37,223 nt of DNA from Magnetococcales bacterium DCbin2 (GTDB lineage: Bacteria; Pseudomonadota; Magnetococcia; Magnetococcales; UBA8363), in the NCBI GenBank assembly GCA_002753615.1, contig PEAO01000018.1, forward strand, positions 1 to 37,223. Direction: 5' to 3'. The notes under the pieces are model-generated. The model ran no database searches. It was given only the letters and a program-made list of their open reading frames with translations, and had not been told where the DNA came from. Numbering within the stretch: the first letter of the stretch is position 1; each line of letters opens with the position of its first letter. The position numbers and the translations under genes are program-made. This document shows, piece after piece, positions 1-8,239 of the stretch.

Positions 1-58
1 TTCTTTTAATATTTTTTTATGGGGCGAAAAAATTATCAAATGTCAACACGGCCTAGAA

Positions 59-148
59 GAAGGTTCAGTTATTCGAAAATTTCGAATAACTGCCGCCGAT
101 GGCAAGAACTACCACACCCAGCACTACAAGCTGCCCGCCATCAAATAG
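59..148 (+). pseudogene. RhuM-family gene remnant
   Basis: This frame ends in a stop at 146-148 and reads EGSVIRKFRITAADGKNY followed by HTQHYKLPAIK. From memory it resembles the conserved stretch of the RhuM virulence/Fic-associated family, where an EGEL..NSV..F.TTA.DGK.Y...HYNL segment precedes 'IISVGYRV'. Here the frame stops just where that continuation should begin, and there is no plausible start upstream within the window. I read it as a decayed fragment. RhuM genes commonly travel with mobile elements and restriction-modification loci, and one such locus lies 3 kb to the right. The match covers only about 29 residues, so the family name is tentative. Confidence 0.4.
68..90. repeat. 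Perfect 23-bp palindrome (11-bp arms, 1-nt centre)
   Basis: The arm GTTATTCGAAA (68-78) and its exact reverse complement TTTCGAATAAC (80-90) flank a single A at 79. It lies inside the RhuM-like remnant. It could be a dyad protein-binding site or a recombination scar. With a one-base centre it is a poor RNA hairpin. No function can be assigned. Confidence 0.5.
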
Positions 149-216
149 GGGTGGTATTCCAAAATAGTTAATTTTCAAACAACCAAACCAAATTCATAAT
201 GAGAAAAAGGTTGAAC

Positions 217-2208
217 ATGAAATCGGGGAACGTACTCGATGGGGGGGGCATGAAAAAGCGGCTGCTGTTCTCTGTTGTGATCGTTTTAGTCTCTTTTTTC
301 CTATCCTGGCTTGGGGTTCGGCATCTGGCGGTATTGGGGATCATGGAACATTGGTTGGCGGATATCCGCATCGCCAACTTGCGCCCCCCCGAACCGCAAC
401 ATCCCGATATCATCATCCTGAGCATCACCGAAGAGACCCTGGCTTTATTTCCCTACCGCTCGCCCGTTGATCGCGCCTTTTTGGCCGATACCCTGGAACG
501 TCTGGAAACCATAGGGGTCCGGGGCATTCTCATGGACCTCCTCCTGGACCAACCCACGGAACCAGAAAAGGACGCCCGTCTTCGGGAGACCTTAAAGCAT
601 CTGACCATCCCCCTGATGATTAGCTATGGGGATACCGATGCCGCGCTGACACCGGCGCAGATCGCCTTCCAAGAGATGTTCATCCCCCCAAACAGCCGCG
701 GCCTTGCCAATCTGCTCAAAGATTCACGAGATCAAATGGTCCGTTGGGTCCATATCGGTGAAACCATGCCCGATGGGAACACCATACCGGCGGTGGCAGA
801 GGGGTTGGCCATGAAACTGGGTGTCCCCTCCCCCGGCAAAACCATCCCCATGGTGTGGCATGGTTCCCCAGATGATGAAACCGAAGCATTCCGTTCTTTC
901 CCCATCCATATGCTTTCGGTACTGCCACCCGCATGGTTCAAAGACAAAATCATCCTGATCGGTGCCGATTTACCCATGACCGATCGCCACCGCAGCCCTT
1001 TGGCACTCAAAACCGGAAAAAATACCCAATCCAACCCCTCTGGAACAGCGGGGGTTGTCCTCCATGCCCACGCCCTGGCGCAAATCCTTGACCACCGGCA
1101 GACGCCACAAATTGCGGATCACTGGCAATGGGTATGGATCGTGGGAGCAGCCATGTTGGGGGTCTTCATGGCACGGATCAATGGTTGGACGGTATTCCGC
1201 CTGCTGATGGTTACCACCATTGTGTTGCTCTACTGGGGAGGCAGCTTCATTCTGTTTCAAAAAGCAAACGTACTGCTACCCCTTCTGGCACCAACCATCT
1301 CTTTTCTTCTGGCATTTGCCATCCGTGAAATTCATGAGCGGCAACAGGATCGCCAACAAAAGAAATTTCTCAAAGAGGCCTTTTCCAAATATCTGTCGCC
1401 CCAATTTGTGGACCATCTGGTCAATAATCGGGAGTTTTTGCGTCGTCGGGCGGAACGGCGGGAATTGACCTTTTTATTCACCGATATCGAAGGGTTCACC
1501 ACGATGTCGGAAAAAAACGATCCCGCAATCATGGCCGACCAAATGAACCACTATCTGGATGGGGTATGCAATATTTGCCTTGGAAACGGTGGCATGGTGG
1601 TCGACCTCATCGGAGATGCGGTGTTTTCCATGTTCAATGCCCCGGTGGACCTCCCCGACCACGCCCAAAGAGCGGTAAAATCAGCCCAGGAGATTCAAGC
1701 ATTTACCCAAAATTTCCAGCAGTCGCCACCCGCCCTGGCCTTGGAATTTGGCCGAACCCGCATCGGTTTACACACCGGTGTGGCGCAGGTGGGTAACTTT
1801 GGCTCTACCCAACAGTTCAAATATACCCCCCTGGGTGATGCCGTCAACATCGCCGCCCGGATCGAAGGATTGAACAAATTTTTTGGTACCGACATCGCCC
1901 TTTCGGAGGCGACTGTCCAAGCCAGCGGTTTCACCCAGGGACGCCCGTTAGGTCATTTCATCCTCAAAGGCAAAGGGAAAGCCCTGATGATCCATGAAAT
2001 TCCCCCCCCAGGGGTCTATGACGCCGACTACCTGGAACGGTATCGCACAGCTTTCCCCTGGCTTGCAGACAGCCAACATCATGCGGAAGCGTTGGCCGCC
2101 TTTGAAGCACTGGCTCAAGAAAATCCATCGGACCCATGCGTCGCCTGGTATTTGGCACGATTGCGCCAGGGATTGGATTGTTCGTGCGTGGTGATGACAA
2201 GCAAATAA
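217..2208 (+). CDS. CHASE2-domain class III adenylate/guanylate cyclase
   Basis: This is a membrane nucleotidyl cyclase that probably makes cAMP in response to a periplasmic signal. A transmembrane segment near the N-terminus (LLFSVVIVLVSFFLSWLG) is followed by about 280 residues of CHASE2-type sensor (AVLGIMEHWLADIRI, ILSITEETLALFPY), then two or three hydrophobic helices (about residues 305-375). The C-terminal catalytic domain has FTDIEGF and LIGDAVFSMF, which supply the two metal-binding aspartates (about residues 423 and 466), and QQFKYTPLGDAVNIAARIE. In the last motif the lysine and aspartate are the pair usually linked to adenine specificity. The start at 217 has AAGG six bases upstream. 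In-frame ATGs at 199 (no visible ribosome binding site) and 250 (preceded by a run of G) are alternatives. The gene stands alone. Confidence 0.9.
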   Translation: MKSGNVLDGGGMKKRLLFSVVIVLVSFFLSWLGVRHLAVLGIMEHWLADIRIANLRPPEPQHPDIIILSITEETLALFPYRSPVDRAFLADTLERLETIGVRGILMDLLLDQPTEPEKDARLRETLKHLTIPLMISYGDTDAALTPAQIAFQEMFIPPNSRGLANLLKDSRDQMVRWVHIGETMPDGNTIPAVAEGLAMKLGVPSPGKTIPMVWHGSPDDETEAFRSFPIHMLSVLPPAWFKDKIILIGADLPMTDRHRSPLALKTGKNTQSNPSGTAGVVLHAHALAQILDHRQTPQIADHWQWVWIVGAAMLGVFMARINGWTVFRLLMVTTIVLLYWGGSFILFQKANVLLPLLAPTISFLLAFAIREIHERQQDRQQKKFLKEAFSKYLSPQFVDHLVNNREFLRRRAERRELTFLFTDIEGFTTMSEKNDPAIMADQMNHYLDGVCNICLGNGGMVVDLIGDAVFSMFNAPVDLPDHAQRAVKSAQEIQAFTQNFQQSPPALALEFGRTRIGLHTGVAQVGNFGSTQQFKYTPLGDAVNIAARIEGLNKFFGTDIALSEATVQASGFTQGRPLGHFILKGKGKALMIHEIPPPGVYDADYLERYRTAFPWLADSQHHAEALAAFEALAQENPSDPCVAWYLARLRQGLDCSCVVMTSK

Positions 2209-2383
2209 GTGAATGTTTGTAAATCCTGGCAAATCATCGCCATTGGAATTATTCTAAGCGACTCTACTGCTCAAGAGAGGTGAATAATTATCGAAAGGGT
2301 TTTATTTTCCGCTTAACTTTGAGTAGGGGATAATGTAGGCTATTCGCACGAATGATTCAACATTGCGGGGGGAGTGATCGGGC

Positions 2384-3199
2384 GTGGAAAATAAATTTTC
2401 TTTGAATTCTGACTATCTGGTCTTTACGATCCATGGAACGCCTTATGGGGTCACATCTCAGGATATCGTTTCTGTCGTCGATATGGTGGAATGTACACAC
2501 GTCCCCGATAGCCCGCCGGAAATGCGCGGAGTGATACCCTTTCGGGATGGCAATCTACCGCTTTTTGATCTGCGTGTTTTCCTCGGATTCAAGGGGCGCA
2601 ACCTGGAGATCCGCGAACTGGTGGAAACCATGGGGATGCGTAAGCAGGATCACATCAACTGGGTCAATAAGCTCAAAGATGAAGTTTTCAACGACAAGCC
2701 CATCACCGTCCAGACCAATCCGCACCTATGCGCCTTTGGCAAATGGTATGACCAGTTTCAGTCCGATAACAGCAATTTGAACAATTATATGGCCCGCTTC
2801 GATGCCCCCCACAAGGCGATCCATAGCATCGGCATTCAGGCGACCAATCTGGTCAAGGCTGGAAACAAGGATGAGGCGGTAAAACTATTGCAAGCGACGG
2901 AAAATGGACTTTTGGTCTCCCTGATCGATCTGTTCAATGGGATCGGGGGGTTGGTGCAACGTTACCTGTTGGAATATATCGTCGTTTTCAATTCTGGGGA
3001 GACGCAGTTTGCCATGGCGGTTGATGATATTCGATTTTTCAGCCGCTTAGATCACATTGAATATCCCCTACAATCCAATATCACCGGGGGCGGTGCCGAT
3101 GTGGTTCAGGCCATCGGTCGTTACCGTATGGAAAACAGCCAGGAACTCACCGATGTCCTGCTCATGGATATTTCCCGGTTTTTGGATCATTTTAGTTAA
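2384..3199 (+). CDS. CheW-like coupling protein with inserted CZB zinc-binding domain
   Basis: A predicted chemotaxis scaffold protein that may also sense zinc or an oxidant. Residues 11-70 look like the first half of CheW (YLVFTIHGTPYGV, VECTHVPDSPPEMRGVIPFRDGNLPLFDLRVFLG). Residues about 85-190 form a chemoreceptor zinc-binding (CZB) helical bundle with the expected 3-His/1-Cys ligands: H90 (HINW), C116 (CAFGKWY), H143 and H147 (HKAIH). Residues about 195-270 return to CheW-like sequence (YIVVFNSGETQFAMAVDDI, VVQAIGRYRM, LLMDISRFL). The CZB thus appears to sit between the two CheW barrels. The start is GTG with GGAG nine bases upstream at 2371-2374. No other chemotaxis gene is adjacent. A tandem non-split arrangement is possible, but the N-terminal half alone is too short to be a full CheW. 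Confidence 0.85.
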   Translation: MENKFSLNSDYLVFTIHGTPYGVTSQDIVSVVDMVECTHVPDSPPEMRGVIPFRDGNLPLFDLRVFLGFKGRNLEIRELVETMGMRKQDHINWVNKLKDEVFNDKPITVQTNPHLCAFGKWYDQFQSDNSNLNNYMARFDAPHKAIHSIGIQATNLVKAGNKDEAVKLLQATENGLLVSLIDLFNGIGGLVQRYLLEYIVVFNSGETQFAMAVDDIRFFSRLDHIEYPLQSNITGGGADVVQAIGRYRMENSQELTDVLLMDISRFLDHFS

Positions 3200-3254
3200 A
3201 TGATCCAATAATGCAAGACCTGACCTCGTTCTTGCATCCTGACCCCATTATTGC
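3184..3254. repeat. Hairpin cluster after the CheW-CZB gene (REP-like)
   Basis: A 9-bp perfect stem, GGATCATTT/AAATGATCC with loop TAGTT (3184-3206), covers the stop codon. It is followed by a second inverted arrangement in which CAATAATG...TGCAAG pairs with CTTGCA...CATTATTG (about 3205-3254). TGCAAGACCTGACC-like strings occur in REP-type intergenic repeats. No T-run follows, so terminator function is doubtful on the plus strand. Confidence 0.35.
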
Positions 3255-3324
3255 AACAGATGGGATATTTTTATTGAATATTGCCGATGAACAGGCCGCG
3301 TGGCTAAGGTCTGGCGGATATAGG

Positions 3325-4458
3325 CTAATCTCCGCTTTCTGCTGCTTGGCGCAATGCAAGAAAAGCCTCTTTCAATGCGCTACTGACAGCAGAATCTGGC
3401 TCAGCCAGCAATAAAGACTGGTAATTTTTCAAATAATATTCCCGCGTTCTATGAAAAAAATGCAAGAAGTGGCGCAAAAAACCGATACAGTCGAGAATAG
3501 CAATCTCGATCCCTCCTATTTCTTCATAGAACTTTGATGCGTATTCTGTAACCGGTTGGTCAATACCGTCTGTTGTGATGAATATATAATTGTGAACAGA
3601 ATGTCCGCCACGTATTATCTTGGTGACGGCTGCGTCGATATCCTCGATAGTTACACGTTTCATTTTCATTTCATACGCAGTAACAACGGCATTATCTCCG
3701 CGCAGGTAAACCTCAACGTCACCAACTGATTTTGTTTGCAGGTCAGCAGCATTATGAGATAAAAGCGGACGTGAAAATTCGCCAAGCCTTTCACCGACAA
3801 CCTGATAAGCCGCTGCGACAACTAAAACCGGAAGGCGACTCGCACCCTTGCAAGCGAGATGCTGGCTTATGAGGGTAACAATTTGTTCGGATGATAAGGG
3901 AAGTGCATCTTCTGTCCGCTTCAATGAGTCCATAAGTGACTGCATACGCGCCATCTTTTCATCGCGCATGATAAGCAAAACTCTCACAGTTTCTACAAAC
4001 AGATTTTCTGCATCCATGCGTCCAGAAGCAACCTCGTCCAGCAATTGCAATGTTTTGACATAGAGTTCTCGTGGCCGACCGACAAGATCGACATCAGGCA
4101 TCAATGGCCGATTGATATTGCGCAACGTTGGGGTCAGAAAAGCCGTGGTCACGTTACAAGGTAAGTGATATTTGGTGATGAAGGCGGTAAGGTAACGTTC
4201 ATCCAGGGTGCGCCCTGAAAAGCTGTCATGAGTCCCAATTTCTGTATATGGCTTGCGCGGGTCGATCGATGGGTTTTCTATCTTACCTAATAGGCACGAC
4301 ATAAGCAGACGCACGCACGCCCTATTCGATAAATTGCGACACACATAATCGACCATATCACGAATAGATTGGTCCATAATGACGCTATCGGAGATATTCT
4401 CCCATGCCTGATCGTAGATAGATTGCAATCTATGATCTAATGGTTGGTGTACCGTCAT
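3325..4458 (-). CDS. Putative type II restriction endonuclease
   Basis: A 377-residue protein encoded directly after a DNA methyltransferase; the two genes overlap by ATGA (start 4458, methyltransferase stop 4455-4457). The likely nuclease core is near residues 245-265, where VGDVEVYLRGDNAVV is followed by AYEMKMK. This gives the D-x(n)-E-x-K spacing of a PD-(D/E)XK nuclease (D about 247, E about 262, K about 264). The N-terminal half has a distinctive run (SGRTLDERYLTAFITKYHLPCN, then TAFLTPTLRNINRPLMPD) that probably helps in DNA recognition. I could not place it firmly in a family; a SacI-like or DUF4928-like enzyme is my best guess. Its role as the cutting partner is inferred from the coupled methyltransferase. 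Confidence 0.65.
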   Translation of the reverse strand: MTVHQPLDHRLQSIYDQAWENISDSVIMDQSIRDMVDYVCRNLSNRACVRLLMSCLLGKIENPSIDPRKPYTEIGTHDSFSGRTLDERYLTAFITKYHLPCNVTTAFLTPTLRNINRPLMPDVDLVGRPRELYVKTLQLLDEVASGRMDAENLFVETVRVLLIMRDEKMARMQSLMDSLKRTEDALPLSSEQIVTLISQHLACKGASRLPVLVVAAAYQVVGERLGEFSRPLLSHNAADLQTKSVGDVEVYLRGDNAVVTAYEMKMKRVTIEDIDAAVTKIIRGGHSVHNYIFITTDGIDQPVTEYASKFYEEIGGIEIAILDCIGFLRHFLHFFHRTREYYLKNYQSLLLAEPDSAVSSALKEAFLALRQAAESGD

Positions 4459-5441
4459 TCTGTAAACAAGTCCTTTGTGATTTTTGGCGTGTAATTTGTC
4501 CAGAGGACTTCTTGTCGTTTGTCTTTTGTGGAATGAATAGTTTTGTCAGAACCAAGCGTTTTTAACCATTTAGCGGACGGAAACAGTTCATCCATAAAGG
4601 GATGTTCGTATCCAGACACCGCCACCTTACTGCGGCACTCATTGACCACCTTGGCGAACTCGCGGTGCTGGCCCTCGTCCATCTCAAATCCATACGCTTT
4701 TGAATCGCCTCGCGTGGCGTGGAGATAAGGTGGATCACAATAAAAAAGAGTGTCTTGTCCATCATAAAGATGGATGATATCAATAGCGGGGCGGTTTTCA
4801 ATCTGAACGCGAAGAAGACGCTGTGCTATATCGTCAAGGGCTTCAACGCCACCAAGCCACCGTGATACCACTCCAGACATTCCTGCACGACTGGTATCCT
4901 TACAATTGGCCCAACGCCCAAGAGATGCGGTTTGCGCAAGGCCAGTGCGTGTCTGTCTCGCCTTAATATAGAAATGCCGCGCTCTCTCAACCGCGCTGAC
5001 CTCACTGGTAGAGGCATTGATTGCATGATAGTATTCCTCACGGGAAAAAGGGGTCAATGCAATTAATCTAATCAATTCCTCATGTTGGTCGCGCAATACA
5101 CGGAAAAAATTGGTGACTTCACCATCTATATCATTGTATGTCTCTACGGGTGATGGCGCACGATTGAGCAACACGGCTCCAGAACCTGCAAAGGGTTCAC
5201 AATAGTGGTGACATTTTGGGAGCAAGGGAAGCAACCAATCCAGGTGGGAGAATTTTCCTCCGTACCATCCAAAAACGATTTTCCGCCGCCCACTGCGCCG
5301 TAGATGCACAATGTTAGCTTTTTTGTTTGCCTCTTCCCCGTCCAGATAAATCGGGGACAGTCCACGATTCCCGTTACTGCCTCCCAACTTGTTTTCCGCT
5401 ACGACGGTCATTAAAACGCCCCTTTGATCACATTCATCCAT
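4455..5441 (-). CDS. Dam-like DNA adenine N6-methyltransferase (D12 class)
   Basis: Predicted to transfer a methyl group from S-adenosylmethionine to adenine in a short DNA site, protecting it from the nuclease encoded downstream. The order of motifs is that of the Dam/D12 (alpha) class: FGWYGGKFSHLDWLLPLLP (about residues 57-75), the SAM-binding YCEPFAGSGAVLLNR (about 80-94), FYNDID-like ETYNDIDGEVTNFFRVLR, and the catalytic FYCDPPYLH (about 233-241). The start at 5441 has AGGGG seven bases upstream. ATG at 5411 (preceded by AAAGGGG) is equally good, and the longest frame begins at 5486, inside the end of the upstream gene. The pair lies downstream of the zur operon on the same strand and is probably a separate acquisition. 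Confidence 0.88.
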   Translation of the reverse strand: MDECDQRGVLMTVVAENKLGGSNGNRGLSPIYLDGEEANKKANIVHLRRSGRRKIVFGWYGGKFSHLDWLLPLLPKCHHYCEPFAGSGAVLLNRAPSPVETYNDIDGEVTNFFRVLRDQHEELIRLIALTPFSREEYYHAINASTSEVSAVERARHFYIKARQTRTGLAQTASLGRWANCKDTSRAGMSGVVSRWLGGVEALDDIAQRLLRVQIENRPAIDIIHLYDGQDTLFYCDPPYLHATRGDSKAYGFEMDEGQHREFAKVVNECRSKVAVSGYEHPFMDELFPSAKWLKTLGSDKTIHSTKDKRQEVLWTNYTPKITKDLFTE

Positions 5442-5475
5442 CACAACCCCTAGGTTCAAAGATTTGATGGAGAGA

Positions 5476-6261
5476 TTACGACGCATCCAGCCAGCTTAAG
5501 TAAGGACGTTTCGGCTGGGGGATGATTTTCATCGTCTCAATCCGTAACGCCAGAATCTTGGGTTCACCCGGCAACAGATGGGTAACGCCCTGCACCGTCA
5601 ACCATTCCCCTTCTTTCGGCATGTTCTCCGATGGTAGATTTTCCAGAACTACGGCCAACGGCGTCGCGTCGGCGGCGCAACAGGCGATGGCAAACCGATA
5701 AAGGACAAACACCCCCCCATCCCCCCTTTCTGGAAACCGTTTCCGAACCTCTTCGCCGGTCATGTGGGTGATACGTCCAGTCAATTCAACGCGGGCGTCT
5801 GTTTCTAAATCAGGATTGCTGTACAGGTCTATCAAAGTGACGGTGAAAAATTCCCCCGGTCCCAGGCGGGAGGGGTCATGCTGGACCGCCCCCGTTTGCC
5901 GCGCAGGATCATACACCCGCATCTGGATCCCGTTGCGCAGGCTGGCAGCGTCCATATTCAACGTCGTCACACCCATCAACAAGGCCAAAATCAAGGGTAC
6001 CCAGTGTCCCGACGTTTCCACGGCCAGTGCCAAGCGATGACGCCACGGCAACCTATAACCACCATCCGTCGCTTTTTCAGTCGATTTTTGGGTCAAATCC
6101 GCCAGCAAAACCACAATCAACAAACCTGTCCCCGCCAACAAAACATCGCCTTGCAGATCGGCCAGATAGGAACTCTCCCGTCCCAAAAGGATCATATAAA
6201 GGAAAAAAGCCAGCCAGCCATAAAGTTGCAGGTTTTTCCACAATCCAAACCGGGACATCAC
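5476..6261 (-). CDS. DUF1980/TIGR03943-type membrane protein, permease partner (YcgQ-like)
   Basis: A 261-residue membrane-anchored protein. Hydrophobic segments lie near residues 12-27, 38-55 and 85-103. They are followed by a soluble domain with the family's hallmark RFAIACCAADATPLAV (about residues 190-205) and an OB-like C-terminal part (GEWLTVQGV). In this family the protein is encoded beside a DUF318/ArsP-type permease; in Bacillus the equivalent pair ycgQ-ycgR is controlled by Zur. Here its start overlaps the permease stop by ATGA, and zur is the first gene of the operon. A role in zinc or metal-chaperone handling is inferred from that context. Confidence 0.82.
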   Translation of the reverse strand: MMSRFGLWKNLQLYGWLAFFLYMILLGRESSYLADLQGDVLLAGTGLLIVVLLADLTQKSTEKATDGGYRLPWRHRLALAVETSGHWVPLILALLMGVTTLNMDAASLRNGIQMRVYDPARQTGAVQHDPSRLGPGEFFTVTLIDLYSNPDLETDARVELTGRITHMTGEEVRKRFPERGDGGVFVLYRFAIACCAADATPLAVVLENLPSENMPKEGEWLTVQGVTHLLPGEPKILALRIETMKIIPQPKRPYLSWLDAS

Positions 6262-7475
6262 ATCATTCCTCCCATCCCATAAACCAGATCATACCATAAA
6301 TCATACCACCCATCATACCACCCCTGAGGGATCATCCGCAGCAGCAGGATGTAACACGAGACACACAGAGGAATCAGGATGGCCAAGCGAACAATGAATC
6401 TTGTCTGGAAGAGCGTCCGATACATCAGCAACAGTTTGATATCCAGCATCGGCCCCAGCACCAGGAACGCCACATGGGCATAACGATCAAATTCGGCAAA
6501 ACTCGCCGCCACAAAGGCGTCGGCCTCGGAACAAAGGGAAAGGACGAAGGAGAGACCCATCATCGCCGCCGGGCCACTGACATCTCCATTTCCCACCTGA
6601 AAGAGAGACTCTGGAGCGATAAAAGTTTTCATCAAGCTGGCCAGAAAAACGCCAAACAAAAAATAGGTTCCCATTTCGAGGAAATCATGGCGCACATGAA
6701 GCAAAGCATGGCGCAACCGTCCGCCCCATGCACCGCCGACGCCGTGGTGATGGTCACAACCGTCCCCAGGCACACACACAGGCTGGACGATAGGAGGGAT
6801 GGGAGCCTCCCCCCCTAAACGGGGAAGGGTCCGTTCCAACGCCGGGATAATCGCCTGTTTCCGTGAGACCCCCAGCAACAAAAATCCGATGACCATGGCC
6901 ACCAGGATGCCACCGAGTCCCCGCAACAGGGGATACAGGGAATCCTGATAAAACGCCAGCCAAGTACCCACCAACACCACCGGATTAAAAATAGGGGCCG
7001 CCAACATCCACGCCACCGCATGGGGCAAAGGGAGTCCCTTGGCCAACAACCGGCGCACCACCAAGACGACACCGCATTCACAGGATGGAAACAAAGGGGC
7101 CGACAAAATAACCACCGGAATTCCCCACAAACCCAGACGTTGGGCCATACGGGGGAGCAACGCCTGGGGAACGAACACCTCGATCATCGCCGCAATAAAC
7201 GCACCCAAAATCATATAGGGCGTTGCTTCCAAGGTGATGGAGACAAAATAGGTCGTAAAATTTTCCCGCCATCGCACTTCGGGGGGGCGATTGATGGTAT
7301 CCAGATAAGGGACCATATCGCTGCCCAATTGCCATATGGCGGGGAATAAAAAAATCATGGAAAATCCAAGTATGGTCCATGAAATCATCCATTTTTCATG
7401 ATCGATGGCGGGTATCATGGCCTCCGGCAGCCGGGAGCTGTTTGGCCCATCGGTCCTGTTTTCATGATCCTTCAT
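6258..7475 (-). CDS. DUF318/ArsP-type permease (YcgR-like), zinc-regulon associated
   Basis: A polytopic inner-membrane protein of 405 residues with about eight to ten hydrophobic helices. Family signatures are PYMILGAFIAAMIEVFVP, the cysteine-bearing LSAPLFPSCECGVVLVVRRLL, and SLCSEADAFVAASF (about residues 310-325). A histidine-rich cytoplasmic loop, GDGCDHHHGVGGAWGG (about residues 242-257), would suit a metal ligand. It starts 7 bp after zur stops and overlaps the DUF1980 partner gene by 4 bp, so the three genes form one transcription unit. Transport of zinc is inferred from the Zur neighbour and the histidine loop. The family as a whole has no single established substrate. Confidence 0.82.
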   Translation of the reverse strand: MKDHENRTDGPNSSRLPEAMIPAIDHEKWMISWTILGFSMIFLFPAIWQLGSDMVPYLDTINRPPEVRWRENFTTYFVSITLEATPYMILGAFIAAMIEVFVPQALLPRMAQRLGLWGIPVVILSAPLFPSCECGVVLVVRRLLAKGLPLPHAVAWMLAAPIFNPVVLVGTWLAFYQDSLYPLLRGLGGILVAMVIGFLLLGVSRKQAIIPALERTLPRLGGEAPIPPIVQPVCVPGDGCDHHHGVGGAWGGRLRHALLHVRHDFLEMGTYFLFGVFLASLMKTFIAPESLFQVGNGDVSGPAAMMGLSFVLSLCSEADAFVAASFAEFDRYAHVAFLVLGPMLDIKLLLMYRTLFQTRFIVRLAILIPLCVSCYILLLRMIPQGWYDGWYDLWYDLVYGMGGMM

Positions 7476-7482
7476 GACTGGC

Positions 7483-7992
7483 TCAACCTTTTATTTGAAG
7501 CTGGCACCCTCGGCACTCCCCCTCGATTTCAATGCTCACCCTATCCAGGCGAAACGCCATACTCAGGGCCAATTCCGGCAGGATTTGGGCAATTTCTTCC
7601 GATTCGGTCTCTCCCACAACGCCACAGTTGGCGCAAATCCAATACTGGGAGCGGCCCCGATGTTCTCCGGGACGGGAGCAGGCAAACCAAGAATTTCGAC
7701 TTCCCAAGCGGTGAACCAACCCCAGTCCAGATAAAAATTCCAACGCTCGGTAGACGGCGGCGGGGCCTGGACGCCGCCCGGCACCGGCATCCATCCGTTC
7801 CAAAATATCATAAGCCCCCAAGCTATGATGACTCTCCGAAAGAATATCCAGAACGGCCCGGCGATTGGCGGTCAGGCTCGTTCCCGACTCCCGGCAGAGC
7901 GATTCCGCAGCCGAAAGAAGCCGCTCACGACAACCGGAATGATAATCGCAACGGGCGGGAAAGGCTTGGCCTGGATCAATGGATTGCACCAT
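7483..7992 (-). CDS. zur: Fur-family zinc uptake regulator Zur
   Basis: A DNA-binding repressor that senses zinc. The winged-helix part reads NRRAVLDILSESHHSLGAYDILERM followed by PAAVYRALEFLSGLGLVHRL, which is typical of Zur rather than Fur. Two CXXC structural zinc sites are present, WICANCG and the C-terminal CRGCQ, and SWFACSRPGEHRG precedes the first. The start chosen at 7992 has a perfect AGGAGGA (8001-8007) eight bases upstream; the longer frame from 8031 has no such site. It leads the operon zur-permease-DUF1980. A dyad at 8077-8091 lies upstream and probably mediates autoregulation. A damaged copy of the first codons of zur is found at 8960-9009. Confidence 0.9.
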   Translation of the reverse strand: MVQSIDPGQAFPARCDYHSGCRERLLSAAESLCRESGTSLTANRRAVLDILSESHHSLGAYDILERMDAGAGRRPGPAAVYRALEFLSGLGLVHRLGSRNSWFACSRPGEHRGRSQYWICANCGVVGETESEEIAQILPELALSMAFRLDRVSIEIEGECRGCQLQIKG

Positions 7993-8019
7993 ATCGTCCA
8001 TCCTCCTGTATGGTCCGGT

Positions 8020-8142
8020 TGAGGTGATCATCGCTTAACGGAGGTAACGATAAAACATACCATCCCAATCGGCAAGTGCTATAATATATCATTCCACGAT
8101 CCAACGGGAGATCCCTTCCAAATGCGAAAGCGCGAACCGTTT
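8020..8142. repeat. zur-znu intergenic region, copy 1 of a 122-bp direct repeat
   Basis: This 123-bp segment matches 15583-15704 at roughly 90 percent by eye and in the same orientation. It covers the intergenic region, the operator dyad, and the first few codons of the small membrane peptide gene that precedes znuC. The similarity stops abruptly after the CCGTT at 8142. Confidence 0.85.
8077..8091. promoter_or_regulatory. Probable Zur operator, copy 1
   Basis: TGCTATAATATATCA is a near-perfect dyad (one mismatch between TGCTATA and TATATCA). It resembles AT-rich Zur boxes with a TATAATATA core and lies 85 bp upstream of the zur start. The copy at 15640-15654 before znuC is a perfect dyad apart from its central base. 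Binding by Zur is inferred. Confidence 0.6.
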
Positions 8143-8205
8143 TTGCCATTTTTGTGGCTGAGTTATTCTAATTCTTGCCGCAGCCCTAAAAATCGACTAG
8201 AATGA
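8122..8205 (+). pseudogene. Truncated duplicate of the znu leader peptide gene
   Basis: The frame begins MRKREPF, matching the first residues (MRKRKPL) of the 48-residue peptide encoded at 15685-15831. It then diverges completely and stops after 27 codons, because the duplication ends at about 8142. It is probably a non-functional relic of the zur-znu duplication. Confidence 0.55.
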
Positions 8206-8239
8206 AGTATTTAATTTTGTCTTGATTACGAGGCACATC

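Noticed and set aside
2384-3199. Possibility that the split CheW is a frameshift or assembly artefact
   Set aside because: The frame is continuous with a full set of CZB ligands and no sign of a broken codon pattern.
3211-3414. 67-codon plus-strand frame after the CheW-CZB gene
   Set aside because: Begins within the hairpin cluster and overlaps the end of the restriction gene on the other strand. No family resemblance.
7398-8027. Long plus-strand frame antisense to zur and the permease start
   Set aside because: A shadow of the well-supported minus-strand zur gene, with no motif or ribosome binding site of its own.
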